Below are positions 25,517-36,305 of a stretch of DNA of 64,000 nt, piece after piece. The DNA is taken from the NCBI GenBank assembly GCA_014898415.1, contig RCTD01000020.1, positions 806,001 to 870,000 on the forward strand, written 5' to 3'. Under the pieces are notes generated by a model. It saw only the letters and a list, made by a program, of their open reading frames with translations, ran no database searches and was not told where the DNA came from. Each line of letters starts with the position of its first letter. The stretch's first letter is position 1. A program made the translations under genes and the position numbers. This DNA comes from Stromatinia cepivora (lineage: Eukaryota; Ascomycota; Leotiomycetes; Helotiales; Sclerotiniaceae).

Positions 25517-26271
25517 ATGGATCAACCATCGTTACCAAGATATTGTTTCCAAACGCGCCCAATCCACTCCCGTACCTACTTCAGCAGCGTGGTCGAGCCC
25601 TACATCCCGGGCATCCCCACCATGAAACCCCCCAAGAGCGGCGGTTGTGAAACGGTGGACAGCTTCATTTGCCGCTTCAACTCAAGAAGACAGAAATGGG
25701 AATGGGAAGTGCGAGAAGGGCATTACCATCATTTCGTTCCCCCAATTACATGGGAGAATGTTGATGAAACTGGTTATTTGAAGCCACCAATGAATGTGGA
25801 TGCTGAAAAGGTCATTAGACCGAGTGATCGGTGGATTGCAGGGAATCCTTTCAAAAATTTAGGGAGTATAGCAGAGGAGAAAGACTATATTAGGGCTGAG
25901 GTTTGTATGGTGTTTGACACGGCGGTTCATTCCTTTCCTTGGTTTCGAGTAACATGACATTTTGCTAACGATACGAAATCATAATAGGATCTTAGTGCGG
26001 CTTTCATGAATGACCCTGTCAGTATTCCATTCTACAAATCCTCGATACGACTGACTAACAAATATCATAGAATTCCGTAGCGAAATATGTTATTGCCCAC
26101 CGTCAAGAGAATCCAGTCAAGTACCTTCTTGTCGTAGGAACACAATCTCTGAATCCTGTTGTAAAGACTAATGTCGTACTTCCCAGGAGTCACCACGAGA
26201 CAATTCTCAAAATCTTCAAAGCCGAAACATACTCAATGACGACCCTAGCGTTCCTAATACATCTTTCTTGA
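25517..26271 (+). CDS. Hypothetical protein with 30-nt microexon
   Basis: I do not recognise this protein. Three exons, 25517-25900, 25988-26017 and 26071-26271, all in phase 0, give 204 residues. The middle exon encodes only ten residues (DLSAAFMNDP). The first part (residues 1-128) has a basic N-terminus with several Arg and Ser, then KWEWEVREGHYHHFVPPITWENVDETG, rich in Trp, His and aromatic residues. The last exon encodes HRQENPVKYLLVVGTQSLNPVV, a likely beta-strand segment, and ends in a hydrophobic tail. The basic N-terminus could be mitochondrial targeting, but this is a guess. Without the microexon, exons 1 and 3 would still be in frame, so alternative splicing would not break the protein. 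Confidence 0.6.
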
Positions 26272-27730
26272 TCCCCCCTCCCGCAAACAGTAGCTCACAG
26301 TCGCCTAGCTAGCTGCAACTTCAAAGCTGGCATCTCTAGCACCAGCACCTGTCTCTGCTTCTCTTCCCAACTATAATGATTACGTTTATTTTTTTCCCCC
26401 TGGCTAGGATTATACTGACAACCATTCTTTCTTGAATATGACTTATCCTAATCCCCCGGATCGATGCGCGCTTAAAAGGAATGGCTGATGGTGATAGCGG
26501 TATAAAGGTGGAACGAATTGATGATGATGGGAACATGACACCCTCGAATTCTAAGTAAGTGGTTAGTCGAGGATAAGTTTTTGTATCGGATACAGTCACT
26601 GACGTAAGAATAAGAGTTGAATAAAGTATGATAGGTATTTAGACTGCAGGAAGAGAGCTGATGGTATGACAATGACAGGACTATGAGTATAAACTTAGGG
26701 TTGGGCATTAAAGTATATGCTATCCGGTGTACGATTCATTTCAATTTGGTTGAGATAGCTCGTAGCAGGATGCTAGAGACCCTCCAATTCAAGTGTGGAC
26801 AAATGGAAAAAGGAATATTATCAATTAGATTCATTCTTTCTGCAAGGAATAAATTTAAAGAATCTTTCCCGATTATGGCATATAATTAAAAGTCCAAATG
26901 CTTTCCCCTAAGCTCTCATCTCATCACATCTTCGGTTCAATCCTGCCTTCACCACTATGGAAGTTTCAATAGAAAGGGGCGGTATCACCATTCATTATCT
27001 CGCCTCGTAGGCTCAATCACAGCGTCCTTTGTCAAAGGACAGTGTCGCATCCTTTGAGACTTTATGGTGTTTGAGTGTTCAGTTGGCAGATACATGAATT
27101 GGAGGTTGCGTATATGCAATTGTGACTTGTCAAGCCCAAATACCCGAAAAGCTACCTAGTAATGGTGGAAATCTAATATTAGTAAGTCTTACATGGTAAC
27201 CCGCTAGTTTTCAGCGATCTGCAGGTTGCATGTGGACTGGTTACATGAACAGCCTTAATAGGTAGCATAACAAACAACAACTTCACATTACATATAAAAA
27301 GAACTTTCTTACCGAATCTGATAACTTGAACCACAGATTTAACTACCATCAATCTGAACTATCGAAAATGATTCCGAAAATCCTTCTCAGGGCTGGATTG
27401 AGTCCTATTTCTCATTCTAGATTCATACGCTTGCTGGAAGTCAGTCACACTTGACTTTGTTCTTTCCTAAGCAGTGCATTCCGCTGACAATTTGGTTCAT
27501 ATCTCCTCATATTGGTATACCTGCATAAGTATATGATATTGTAGCAAGATCCACGAGATATACGGAAAAAGAAGAGCTTCTACGGCTGTCAAATAAGATG
27601 AGGTGGTGGTGAATTTCTTACGAGAAATGAATGGTGAGGATAGGGGAGTCGAGAAAATTGGTGGAGCCGATTACTTTTAGCTGATCACTCGGTAAGTTTT
27701 GTTCATGATGAGCTAGAGGCTCTGGATATT
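26272..27730. other. Intergenic region
   Basis: About 1.5 kb with only short frames on both strands and no recognisable domain, repeat or RNA gene. AT content is high between 26690 and 27300. Confidence 0.5.
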
Positions 27731-28168
27731 TTACCTCAGCTGTTTTGAGGCTTCTAACACTTTTCTGAACCAAGGAGCAGACCTAACGCAAGCCCGTTCT
27801 GTTGAAGCCCGTTCTGTTGAAGCCCGTTCTGTTGAAGCCCGTTCTGTTGAAGCCCGTTCTGTTGAAGCCCGTTCTGTTGAAGCCCGTCCGATGTTCAACC
27901 TCTCTTCATGAATTCTCTCAAACAGAACATTTACCTGTTTGATCGGTCCCCAGATCTTACCAAACCATTGACGTATAAATGGAGAAAATCCGCCCGCAAT
28001 TATATGCATTCGGTATCCTAAGGAGTTCATCAAAGACTGTTCCTCCCTGCGGCTATAGATATGGTGTTGCAAGAGTCTGCAGTACTCGCTACTGGCCATG
28101 AAATCAGTGATTCTATTTTTCATGAGAATTATGGAGCCACTAGGCTGTTCCGAAGCCTCCTTTGGCAA
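27731..28168 (-). CDS. ORF with RASTE pentapeptide repeat
   Basis: A minus-strand frame of about 145 codons. I do not recognise the protein. It has no ATG at its upstream end (the first codon shown is TTG); in-frame coding-like sequence continues to about 28201, where an acceptor (TTTGGCAG) is possible, so an upstream exon is likely. The first in-frame ATG gives MKNRITDF at about 28120. Residues SSEYCRLLQHHIYSRREEQ and GGFSPFIRQWFGKIWGPIKQV look like amphipathic helices. Then come six perfect RASTE units from a 15-bp tandem repeat, and a short tail. Upstream frames at 28219-28416 may be part of the same gene, but I could not join them in phase. The repeat may vary in length between strains. 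Confidence 0.4.
   Translation of the reverse strand: MPKEASEQPSGSIILMKNRITDFMASSEYCRLLQHHIYSRREEQSLMNSLGYRMHIIAGGFSPFIRQWFGKIWGPIKQVNVLFERIHEERLNIGRASTERASTERASTERASTERASTERASTERACVRSAPWFRKVLEASKQLR
27791..27888. repeat. 15-bp tandem repeat, six perfect units plus part
   Basis: The unit AAGCCCGTTCTGTTG repeats without change six times and ends with AAGCCCGT. Since 15 is a multiple of three, it stays in frame with the minus-strand ORF around it and codes for (RASTE)n. Perfect units imply recent expansion or strong homogenisation. Confidence 0.95.
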
Positions 28169-28928
28169 TACACCGACGAAGATTTTCGATGTTTCTGATA
28201 AATCTTGACTGCCAAAGCTTAGATATAAGAGCGAAGATAAAAAAACGATGGGTAGCTGATGGCACCGGAAGACTCTTTAGCTCTAAAGCGTACTACAGGA
28301 GTCTCCTCCATGAGTTGCGTAGACTTGGAAAAAGATAGTGCCATACCAGAGATTGATAACCTGCGAGCGAAAGTGACTAGGAGTTTATAGAATCGCCGTA
28401 GGAACTTATTCAACAAGGTAGTGTCATCCTATAACTAATAAGAAGAACCAGATGAGAAGCCAAAGTACATGGAAGTGCACCCATTGACTTCGCACTTGCA
28501 CATCGACTCGACAAAGGGGAAAAAATCATGGCATTTTGAATAATATAGAAATATATCTGGGGAATTCAAGAGGTGGCTTCACCTGGTTTTATTGATGCAT
28601 CTGTTGTCGATGGTACTGTCATTATTGTCGTTTATCTAGACTCTTTTGCTACATCGACTTCCATTTGTATGGCTCAATATTCACTTTCACACCCTTTTTC
28701 AATTACGCACCATGACAGTCAGTTTTTAATACAACCTCTTGAGATTCAACTACTCTTCCTAATAAATCCCGAAACAAGAATCCGACAATCTTTGTACAAT
28801 CACTGATTCTATTGCGCTTTCTCTCAACCCTTTTAGCCTTCCATTATCTACATCGGCTTTGCGCCTCTCAACTCTGTTTCTATTTCAAAACAACTTTTCT
28901 AGCAATCATATTCAATAAAATCTTCACC
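28169..28928. other. Intergenic region and 5' leader
   Basis: The left part contains coding-like minus-strand frames (28219-28416) possibly upstream of the RASTE ORF. The right part (28650-28928) is T/C-rich with CAA and CTT tracts, typical of the promoter and leader of the Q-rich gene that begins at 28929. Confidence 0.4.
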
Positions 28929-30713
28929 ATGTCGATGCAACAACTTAATACTCTTTTTAAAAATCAAGATGAATACAGTCGTCGTTTTTGGGCAGCTCCA
29001 CAACCAATGTTCTTTCAATACGATTACGCTGAGTCGCAACAAGTATTCAAGAATAAATACCCATCCAGTGAACTTAGATCTCTCGGTGGTCTGTCAAGTT
29101 GGGAATGGTTCATTGATGGAAATAGTACGTTCAATCTGAATATCTTTCTTCTCAATTACCTCTGACTTTAGACTGCAGGTTTACCTAACATCCGACTGAG
29201 ATTCTATAACCAGAACTTGCACGATCCAGTCGCCCCTGTATTAGCTCCTGCTACAACTATTGATCAATGCAAAATGCGTCCGCCTCCAGGCGTATTGGGC
29301 TTTGTTTATGCCATGTCACATACAGATTTGGCTGCACTAGAACAAGAGCAATGTTTGAAAGGCAGACAACAATTATACCTTCCTATTGAACTTCAAAGCA
29401 AGTCCATTAATGGAACACTTACTACAAAGATTGTTTTGGCAAGTGTTTTTATGGATATGGCTAATACTCGAGATGGTTTTGTTGATTTGACAAATCAATT
29501 TACGAACTTAAATTGGGTTACAGCAATCAAACGGATGCTTCAAACAGGAATGCTGATGTGGTATGTCAAGACAGTCGAGATGAAACTTAAAGGGAAGGAG
29601 ACGAGTTTCGAACCATTCTTTATCAGTCACAAGGATAATCCCGTCGTTGATCCACGAGCGGCTCGAAGGCAAGCATCGGCTTCCTCTTCCACGAGACTTC
29701 AACAACAACAGCAGCAAGAACAGCAACAAGAAGAGCAAGAGAAGCGGAAGCAATCCTCCAAGCAACCAACAATCACATTTTCCCAACAACAAAAGGATGC
29801 TATGCTACAGCAGATCTTGCGCCATGGAAATATACCCATAGAACAAGCTTCGAAGCTTACCGAAAAACAAAAGAGTCTCGTAGTAGGCAAATATCTACGC
29901 AAGCGACAATTAATGATGCATGAAAGACAAAAGATAGAGCAGGGACGACAAGAGCGAACTCCTATTCCGAATGTTGAGGTCCCCGTACAACAACAAAACC
30001 AACAGCATATTCAAATCTCAGACCAGCATCCAAATTCCCGCACAGAAACTATCCTAAATGATGTCGTCCGCAAGCAAAAAATGGCAGTGCGCGAGCAAGA
30101 ATCCAGACACAATTCTAGCATGCCGCCACCAACACAACCTGCACGCCGACCCTCACAAAGCGGACAAGGACAAAATGGAAATGGCAGACCCACTTCCACA
30201 CAACTCAACTATCCTCAAAACCCCAATAATCTCAAGCGACCAGCTTCGAATTCAATATCTAGTGTAAACGGTGCACCAGATGCTAAGCGACAAAATATGG
30301 GGGGAGGCAATGAAGTTAGACGCCCTACTTCTACTACCAATACGAAAGAAAGTGCTGCACCCGCACCTAAACGTAAATATGCAGGAAGAGGAAGGCCGAG
30401 AAAAAATCCGATTGTTCAGCCACCTACCGGAACTGGAGATCCGCAGAATGTGAACCAGGCTGCGGGAAATGGTATAGGTACTGGTGGGAAGGTACGCGCG
30501 AATGCGAATATGAGGGGTGATTCGTTGTCTGGGGATCGTATGCAGAGTGGAAGTGGAAATGGAAATGGAGATGATGATGGAAATATGAAGGGAAATAATA
30601 ATATGCTAGATAGAACGCAGGTTCTTCCGCATGTGGAACAGGCGGCGCAGATGGTGCATTATTTTCAGCCGAAGGTGGGTGTTGATCGGGCGGGGGATGG
30701 AAGGTTGCAGTAA
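28929..30713 (+). CDS. Glutamine-rich AT-hook protein
   Basis: Two exons (28929-29124 and 29179-30713; 54-nt intron, phase 1) encode 576 residues. The N-terminal 200 residues are folded-looking (YPSSELRSLGGLSSWEWF, then CKMRPPPGVLGFVYAMSHTDLAALEQEQ and NLNWVTAIKRMLQTGMLMWYVKTVEMKLKG). A polyglutamine/glutamate stretch follows (near residues 235-255), and a basic helical part (KYLRKRQLMMHERQKIEQGRQ). The rest is Asn/Gln/Gly/Pro-rich and disordered. An AT-hook core (AGRGRPRKNP) is at about residue 466, so minor-groove DNA binding is plausible. The architecture suggests a nuclear chromatin or coactivator protein; I cannot name a family for the N-terminal domain. The start ATG has the context CACCATGT. 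Confidence 0.7.
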
Positions 30714-31638
30714 GTGTGAGGAGGATTTCGAGTGAGGAAGGGGTGGGATGACAGAGAGTAGGGGTGTGGATGGATTCGTAGGAAAGACTAGGAAAGCGAG
30801 AAGATTTATGAAGGGGAGGATAAGAAGATGTATATCCTACGACATGTATCCGCATAATTGATCTCAGTACAACAACTCCACGAATTGAAATTTTCTGAAA
30901 TTGGCGTGCGTGGTTAGGATGTTGAATGAGGATCAAGGTGGGTTGGATATTGGAGATGAAGTGGACTTGAAACACTCAGGGGTCATACCTGAGTAGGGTT
31001 TGTAGGTACTGCGGAGGAGATCTTTTCTATTTACTTTTGAGATGGCTGGTAGAGGGTAGAGAGGTGGGAAGTTTATGGACATCTGGTGATAGGCAATCCT
31101 TATGATTCTGGGCACAACGATAGCGGGACTTTGGGTTTGGATTGGATTTGGCATTTCAGCCACTAGGGTGATGAAGAGATCATGATGATAATCATGGTTG
31201 ATGCGGACATGATAAATGAATGACAAATGAATGATACATGGGATGGCAGCGGCAGAATAATTTGAGGCTTTGGCTGTGGATGGAAGGATAGGGATAGATA
31301 GGGATTGAGATGGGGAGATGAATAAGAAAATTTATTTTCTGAAAATACTGCGTTTTGTTCTTTGAGAATAAGATGGACGGGATAATAGCAACTTGCCATG
31401 AAATTTGCGGTTGCTTATTTCGTGAGATGTGAGATGTGAGATGTGAGCTCTGTGTTTTGTGGATGATGATGTTTGTGAAAGGGAAATTGGTACTAGGCAA
31501 CAAGCTAAATACCGAAAGGCGGAACAACGAGACGAACATGACATGCAGCAGTCATTTAAGAAAATAAAATAAAGTAAGTTAATGCACAAGTATATTTCAT
31601 TACAATCCACCAACCCATCCCACGAAATCATTCTATAA
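30714..31638. other. Convergent intergenic region
   Basis: Holds the 3' ends of the AT-hook gene (plus) and the Nop13-like gene (minus). It is purine-rich on the + strand, with GAGATGT repeated four times at 31422-31449. Long minus-strand frames here (31192-31679) are low-complexity Ser/His/Pro translations and are not supported. Confidence 0.5.
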
Positions 31639-33087
31639 CTAAAACGTCGTTTTCTTTCCCTCACTCTCCACAATACCACCTGTCAAACGTGGTGCATACG
31701 ATTGTCTATACTCAACCTTCTTAATAGGTCTCTCTCTTTTCTCTCCTGGAACCCTCGGTACGACCGGCTCATCATTAGCTCCAACTCTAGGACCGGACTC
31801 CCGTTCCTCGCGTGGATGTCTTTCGTTAGGGTTCTTTGATCCATCTTTGCCGTATCGTTTCTTGTATCGCAGTTGATCATCCTCCGCAAATTCCATACGT
31901 AAAGGACGTCCTTGAATCTTGTTTACCCACCATTTCCTCGTTTTGATTTTAGGTTTCTTGGGCTTTTCCGTCTTTGGTGCGGCTTCGTTTTCTGAGTCAG
32001 AATCGGAATTGCTGGAGTCGGATGAGGATTCTTCGTCAGAGAGCTCTTCTTCAATGTGAACCCAGCCTTTGACTGCGCTTTGCGCCGCTGATACTTCTTC
32101 AAATACAATCCAGGCGTAACCTTTGCATTTTCCTGAATCTTCGAATGTTGCTACGTGGATCTTCTCTATGGGGCCACATTTCTCGAAATGTTCCTTCAGG
32201 ATCTCTTCTGTGGCATCGAATCGTAGATTGCCGACAAAGATCTTCTTGCTGGGTGGTTTGCCGTCGACCACAGCTTCCTTCTTTTCTGGGCGGCCCTCAA
32301 AAGATTTATTATCCTTGATGAGAAGTCTTCGACCTGTGAGCAATTGCTCAGACAACTCAACTGCCATCTTAACCTGTTCCTCCGTAGCGAAATCCACATA
32401 AGCAAAACCCTTATTATGAACTGGCTTTCCAAATTTCTTCTCCACCTTATTCGCAGGCTTTCCATCATTAGGACCAGGCATATGAATTCTGGTAATATTC
32501 TCCTCTTCAAGATCCGAAAATTCCACAAACCATTTGCGTAATTCTTCTTTTGAGACACTCCAAGGTAAATTTCCAACCCATACACCATGACCCGAACGCT
32601 TCTCTACTTCGGCCTTCTTTTTGGCTTCGGGTTCTGGAGAGGATTCTGCGCCCGATTTAGATGGGGGAAGTGGTTTACCCTTTTTTAAGCGACGGAGGGC
32701 TTTCTTGGAAGGAGGTTCTGGGAGGGTGATATCGACTTCGATTTCGTCGACGGAGGATTTGCGCTTTTTGGTGGGAGGTTCATCGGATGTCTCATTGTCG
32801 TTTGTTTCAGCGACTTCTTCTGGCGTTTCTGAGGAAGTTGGTTCTGCTTCTTGTGGGGCGTCGATTGATTTCTCCGATTTCTCTTTCTTCTCCTTCTTCG
32901 AGTGCTTCTTTTTAGGTTCAGCTGTAGCTGTTTCATCAGCACCCTTCATCTCTGTATCGATATCCATAGACTCGGTGGAAACTGGTTGTTCGGTGATAGC
33001 ACTGGACTTTCTCTTCTTGTTTTCTTTTTTTTCTTTCTTCTCCTTCTTAATTGAATCCATGGTATCCAATTCAGCAATGAATGGCAT
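31639..33087 (-). CDS. NOP13: Nop13-like nucleolar protein, two RRMs
   Basis: A single exon encodes 482 residues. The first 165 residues are Lys/Glu-rich with several nuclear/nucleolar signals (KKEKKEKKENKKRK and PPTKKRKSS). RRM1 (about 166-260) shows RNP2 VWVGNL and RNP1 KGFAYVDF; RRM2 (about 279-345) shows IFVGNL and KGYAWIVF. An acidic Ser/Asp run (SDEESSSDSSNSDSDSENE) follows, then a conserved C-terminal segment with WWVNKIQGRPLRMEFAEDDQLRYKKRYGKDG and a basic tail. This order fits the fungal Nop13 family, found with pre-60S and 90S pre-ribosomal particles in the nucleolus. The RRM2 region is split by an acidic insert, so the true RRM2 end includes the later GRPLRMEFAE. The gene shares a 368-bp promoter with the divergent Iec3 gene. 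Orthology to yeast Nop13 is likely but unproven. Confidence 0.85.
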   Translation of the reverse strand: MPFIAELDTMDSIKKEKKEKKENKKRKSSAITEQPVSTESMDIDTEMKGADETATAEPKKKHSKKEKKEKSEKSIDAPQEAEPTSSETPEEVAETNDNETSDEPPTKKRKSSVDEIEVDITLPEPPSKKALRRLKKGKPLPPSKSGAESSPEPEAKKKAEVEKRSGHGVWVGNLPWSVSKEELRKWFVEFSDLEEENITRIHMPGPNDGKPANKVEKKFGKPVHNKGFAYVDFATEEQVKMAVELSEQLLTGRRLLIKDNKSFEGRPEKKEAVVDGKPPSKKIFVGNLRFDATEEILKEHFEKCGPIEKIHVATFEDSGKCKGYAWIVFEEVSAAQSAVKGWVHIEEELSDEESSSDSSNSDSDSENEAAPKTEKPKKPKIKTRKWWVNKIQGRPLRMEFAEDDQLRYKKRYGKDGSKNPNERHPREERESGPRVGANDEPVVPRVPGEKRERPIKKVEYRQSYAPRLTGGIVESEGKKTTF

Positions 33088-33455
33088 TGTGGTTGGAAAT
33101 AAATGACAATTGTTAAAATCTCCCCGATAAAATTAATCCATCAAAATTTCTTATCGAGAAACTTTCCTCTGCCGGTGATAGGATAACCCGGATCTAACGA
33201 GGTCTAGTATAGCCCGAGCTTCCCTGCAGGAAGGCTGCGCTTTACTGGCGGCTATTTCCACCCTGAATTAATCTCGATATACGCTTAACTCTCAGCCTGA
33301 TGATGCTCTAAATGCATGCTTCATTCGATTGTTCAAATAAACAATTTCGGTTCTGCGACATTGATCCTTTTCTTCAATTTTACAACGACAATTTCAACGA
33401 CAATTTTCAATCTCGAAATTGCTACAGCTCTTAATTCCAGAATATATAGTCGAAC
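33088..33455. promoter_or_regulatory. Shared divergent promoter NOP13 / IEC3
   Basis: The start codons of the two genes are 368 bp apart on opposite strands, so both promoters must overlap here. The sequence includes a GC-richer block (33180-33260, with a CCCTGCAGG palindrome) in AT-rich surroundings. One gene acts in ribosome assembly and the other in chromatin remodelling, both growth related, so co-regulation is plausible but only inferred. Confidence 0.5.
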
Positions 33456-34840
33456 ATGACTTCCTCCATCGATGAGGAAATCTTGGGTGAAGATGTTGAA
33501 GAGCAGGAAGAGGGTGTTCAAAGCAGCCCTCCGGAGGGTTCCAAACCACCGCCATACAAGTCTTTCCGGTACGTCGTTTCCTCAATTCAATATTTATCCT
33601 CCGAATGATTCACCTTAGGGACTGTTGGAAACCATCATGGCTGTATCCAGTCCCTCTAAGGCTCATTTTGTGTTCCTTCAAATTCCACATTTCAAAACCA
33701 CCCACAGGTTACTTTTGTAGTTATCACGTCCAACAGCTAGCTAATATGAGCGCAAATAGTAAGAAGTATCGTAAAATGCGAATAAAGTTCGATGAAGCTA
33801 TGCGCCAAAGTAATTCATTATTTATGGAGGAGCAGTTGGCAGATGAGACTGCTAAGAGGTTGGCGCGAGACAATGAGTAAGTGAAGCTTTGGACCTGCTC
33901 TTGGGAATTTCTAGCTAATATTATGGTCTATAGTCGACTTATGGATTTACTTCTCGATATAAACAACTCCGAACAAATACCTGCTAACAAGCGCATCGAC
34001 CTGAGTGTCGCTGGACCTGCTCTTGCAAGCGTTCCTGCTCTTGTCACAAAGGAAGAGCTTGCGAAAGCTGCTGAAGATACATCACCTGAAGGCCAAGCTA
34101 TCTATAAAGAGATCCAGGATTTATTGAAGGACAGAGATGGTACGAATACGACCGTTAAACCTTCAAAATCTCTCGCGAAACTCATGGCGACTGTCCCGCA
34201 TATTTCCTTGATGAACCATCACGTCTCTACACAATCCTTGGCTGATTTCGAACCTCAGCCTGGCAAGAAGCATCCAATTGGCTATTTATCTGTCGAAGAA
34301 ATGGATAATTACCTTCACGCAGTGGATGCAACAATTGGCCTTGCCCCCTCCCTCGCAACTGTCGTCTACCCACCTACAACGCAAGATGTTACCCTCAAGA
34401 ACCCCCATAGCGTTCTAAACTGGCTCCGTCGTCATGAACCCAAGATATTTCTTCAAGACGGCGAAGGCCCTGTCGAAAAGATCAATACCAAGCCTGGTGC
34501 CTTACGTGGAGCAGGAAAACGCGCGAATATTCCCGCACCAACTCGTCCTGATTCTTTAGAAATTGTCGAAGAAGATGGCATTGGCTACGATACTACTTTA
34601 AGCGGACCATCCAGCTCCAAAGTCAAACGCAAGCGAGACCCCGAAGATGATGGTGGATACACACCCAAATCTGGCAATCCAGTCAATAAAACCAAAAGAC
34701 AAAGACCATCGAAGAAAAAGTCTGATCCCCCTGGCGAGCCAAGTATTTCCTCGAGTTCGAGAAAGAGTAAATCGAGAGCGAAACATTCATCTCCGGTTGA
34801 TACGGGTCCAGCTCCTCATCCCTTTGGTCCAATCGACTGA
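33456..34840 (+). CDS. IEC3: INO80 complex subunit Iec3
   Basis: Three exons (33456-33568, 33760-33876, 33934-34840; introns of 191 and 57 nt) encode 378 residues. The first exon starts MTSSIDEEILGEDVEEQEEG; splicing gives YKSFRKKYRKMRIKFDEAMRQSN, then a helix with LADETAKRLARDN and RLMDLLLDINNSEQIP. This basic helix followed by a leucine-rich coiled coil is the hallmark of the fungal Ino80_Iec3 family, a subunit of the INO80 nucleosome remodelling complex described in fission yeast and filamentous fungi. The C-terminal third is Lys/Ser-rich with nuclear signals (KVKRKRDPED, KKKSDPP). The first intron is long for this genome and its acceptor (GCAAATAG) is defined by the reading frame only. 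Confidence 0.85.
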
Positions 34841-36305
34841 TTGGAGTGGAAGGTCGTTGAGCGCAGTCCCTCCAGTCGTATGTTAGGGCTACTGCGACTT
34901 GCTGCGGTTTCTTCTAGGGCTTACCTTCAGAGGCAGTCATACAATTTAGAAGGACTGCATTCCTAATTTGGTTTGATTCGATATGATAAGATTGTATTTT
35001 TGGGGGGGGAGGAAAAGGGTTCTTGATGATGGATGAATTGGTTTATAGGAGTTTTAAGCGGGGCGAATGATAGATATCTGGTTTGCTTCTAATGGAAAGG
35101 GTTAAGGGAAGATGCATGATTTGTACAATACTGGGAGATTGGGAAATATTGAAGAAATCGAGGGGCTTATAATTTTCTTTGGGGATTCATAGAGGATAGT
35201 CAAGGAGTGAGTGGAGAGAAATGAAATTGACGCAAAATCTCATGACAATTCGTCTTGTAAAGCTTGTGATTGATCGGTATCGAATACGTGTATATTCGAG
35301 TATGAATGATGAGTGCAAATCATGAGACCGCCGCCGGTGGAAGCAAAACAGGTCCTCGAGGAAAGATGGTCAAACTCTCTTGGGGGCGCAGAGGAGCATA
35401 TAATCAAAGTTCTTACATTAGGTCTTTCAATACTACTCGGAACTCCGAACACATGGAGGATAGATCAAACAACGAACCATTCAAAAAATCCTCTTTCCAA
35501 CTACTTGAAGTCGTATCCATTAATTCCTCCCCTCGTTTCCGTCCACGTGATACGACATCCTTTTCCGGAACAATTTCCGAAACTCTGCACGTTTGTAACG
35601 GCTTAAAACCCATGTCTACCTAGTAGGTAGATTCTCCTCTGCCAATCCACCATTTGGCCGCTGCTAAATAAACCGATGTGGGCTTACAGCAAGGGAAAAT
35701 TCCCCTCCAAGCCTCCGTTGTCGGATTGCTCTTTTAATTCGTAGGCGGGGGCACAGCTGATGCATTTTTAGAGAATTTAGATGTATTTTGCCTGTTTGTG
35801 GGTGAATTTGTATGTAACCTATTAACCTTTTGGGGGGTGGGATGAAAGTTGATGGGATTATTAGAATGGGATAGATAGGTAGGTAATAGATTGAAGAAAT
35901 TTAATAATACCTACCTAATAGGTAATTGAATCTTATTATCTTATTGAAAATGTTGAGGTTTGGTCATTTATTGCTTAGATGTGACTCCGTTATCGATCAT
36001 AGCTTGGGTGGAAAATTTCCTTGTATTGTTTCTTTCTAGTTTCCTTTTCTCTTTCTTTCTGAGAAGTCATCCTAGATTTTGTGTACATACCTGCCTATAC
36101 AATATCCAAGATAGAATTGATTGACTCCAAATTCTACAATTCTGCCTTCCTCCTTTCCGAGACATATTTCTTTTTTCCCCGCGGTTAAGAAATTCCCCAC
36201 GCTCCTCACTGGTCCTCGGTACCGCAAGCGCATCGCAAAGCTACGGATCTCAAACGTCCGATCAACCAATTCCTTATCAAAAGCCTCATCTGCACCTCCT
36301 CCAAA
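34841..36305. other. Intergenic region
   Basis: Between the IEC3 stop and the isocitrate dehydrogenase start. A 105-codon ATG frame at 35306-35623 overlaps two others (one in each strand) and has no domain; I do not support it. Inverted motifs based on TACCTA occur at 35622-35636 (CTACCTAGTAGGTAG) and 35876-35926. The C/T-rich run at 36015-36060 probably belongs to the dehydrogenase promoter. Confidence 0.5.

Noticed and set aside
30424..31679. Series of overlapping minus-strand ORFs
   Set aside because: They lie in the 3' parts of two real genes and consist of low-complexity residues from purine-rich DNA.
32621..33106. Ser/Phe-rich plus-strand ORF of 161 codons
   Set aside because: Shadow of the Lys/Glu-rich N-terminus of the Nop13-like gene.
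35306..35623. 105-codon plus ORF with ATG start
   Set aside because: Overlapped by frames on both strands, no domain, and no splice or promoter context; chance opening is more likely.
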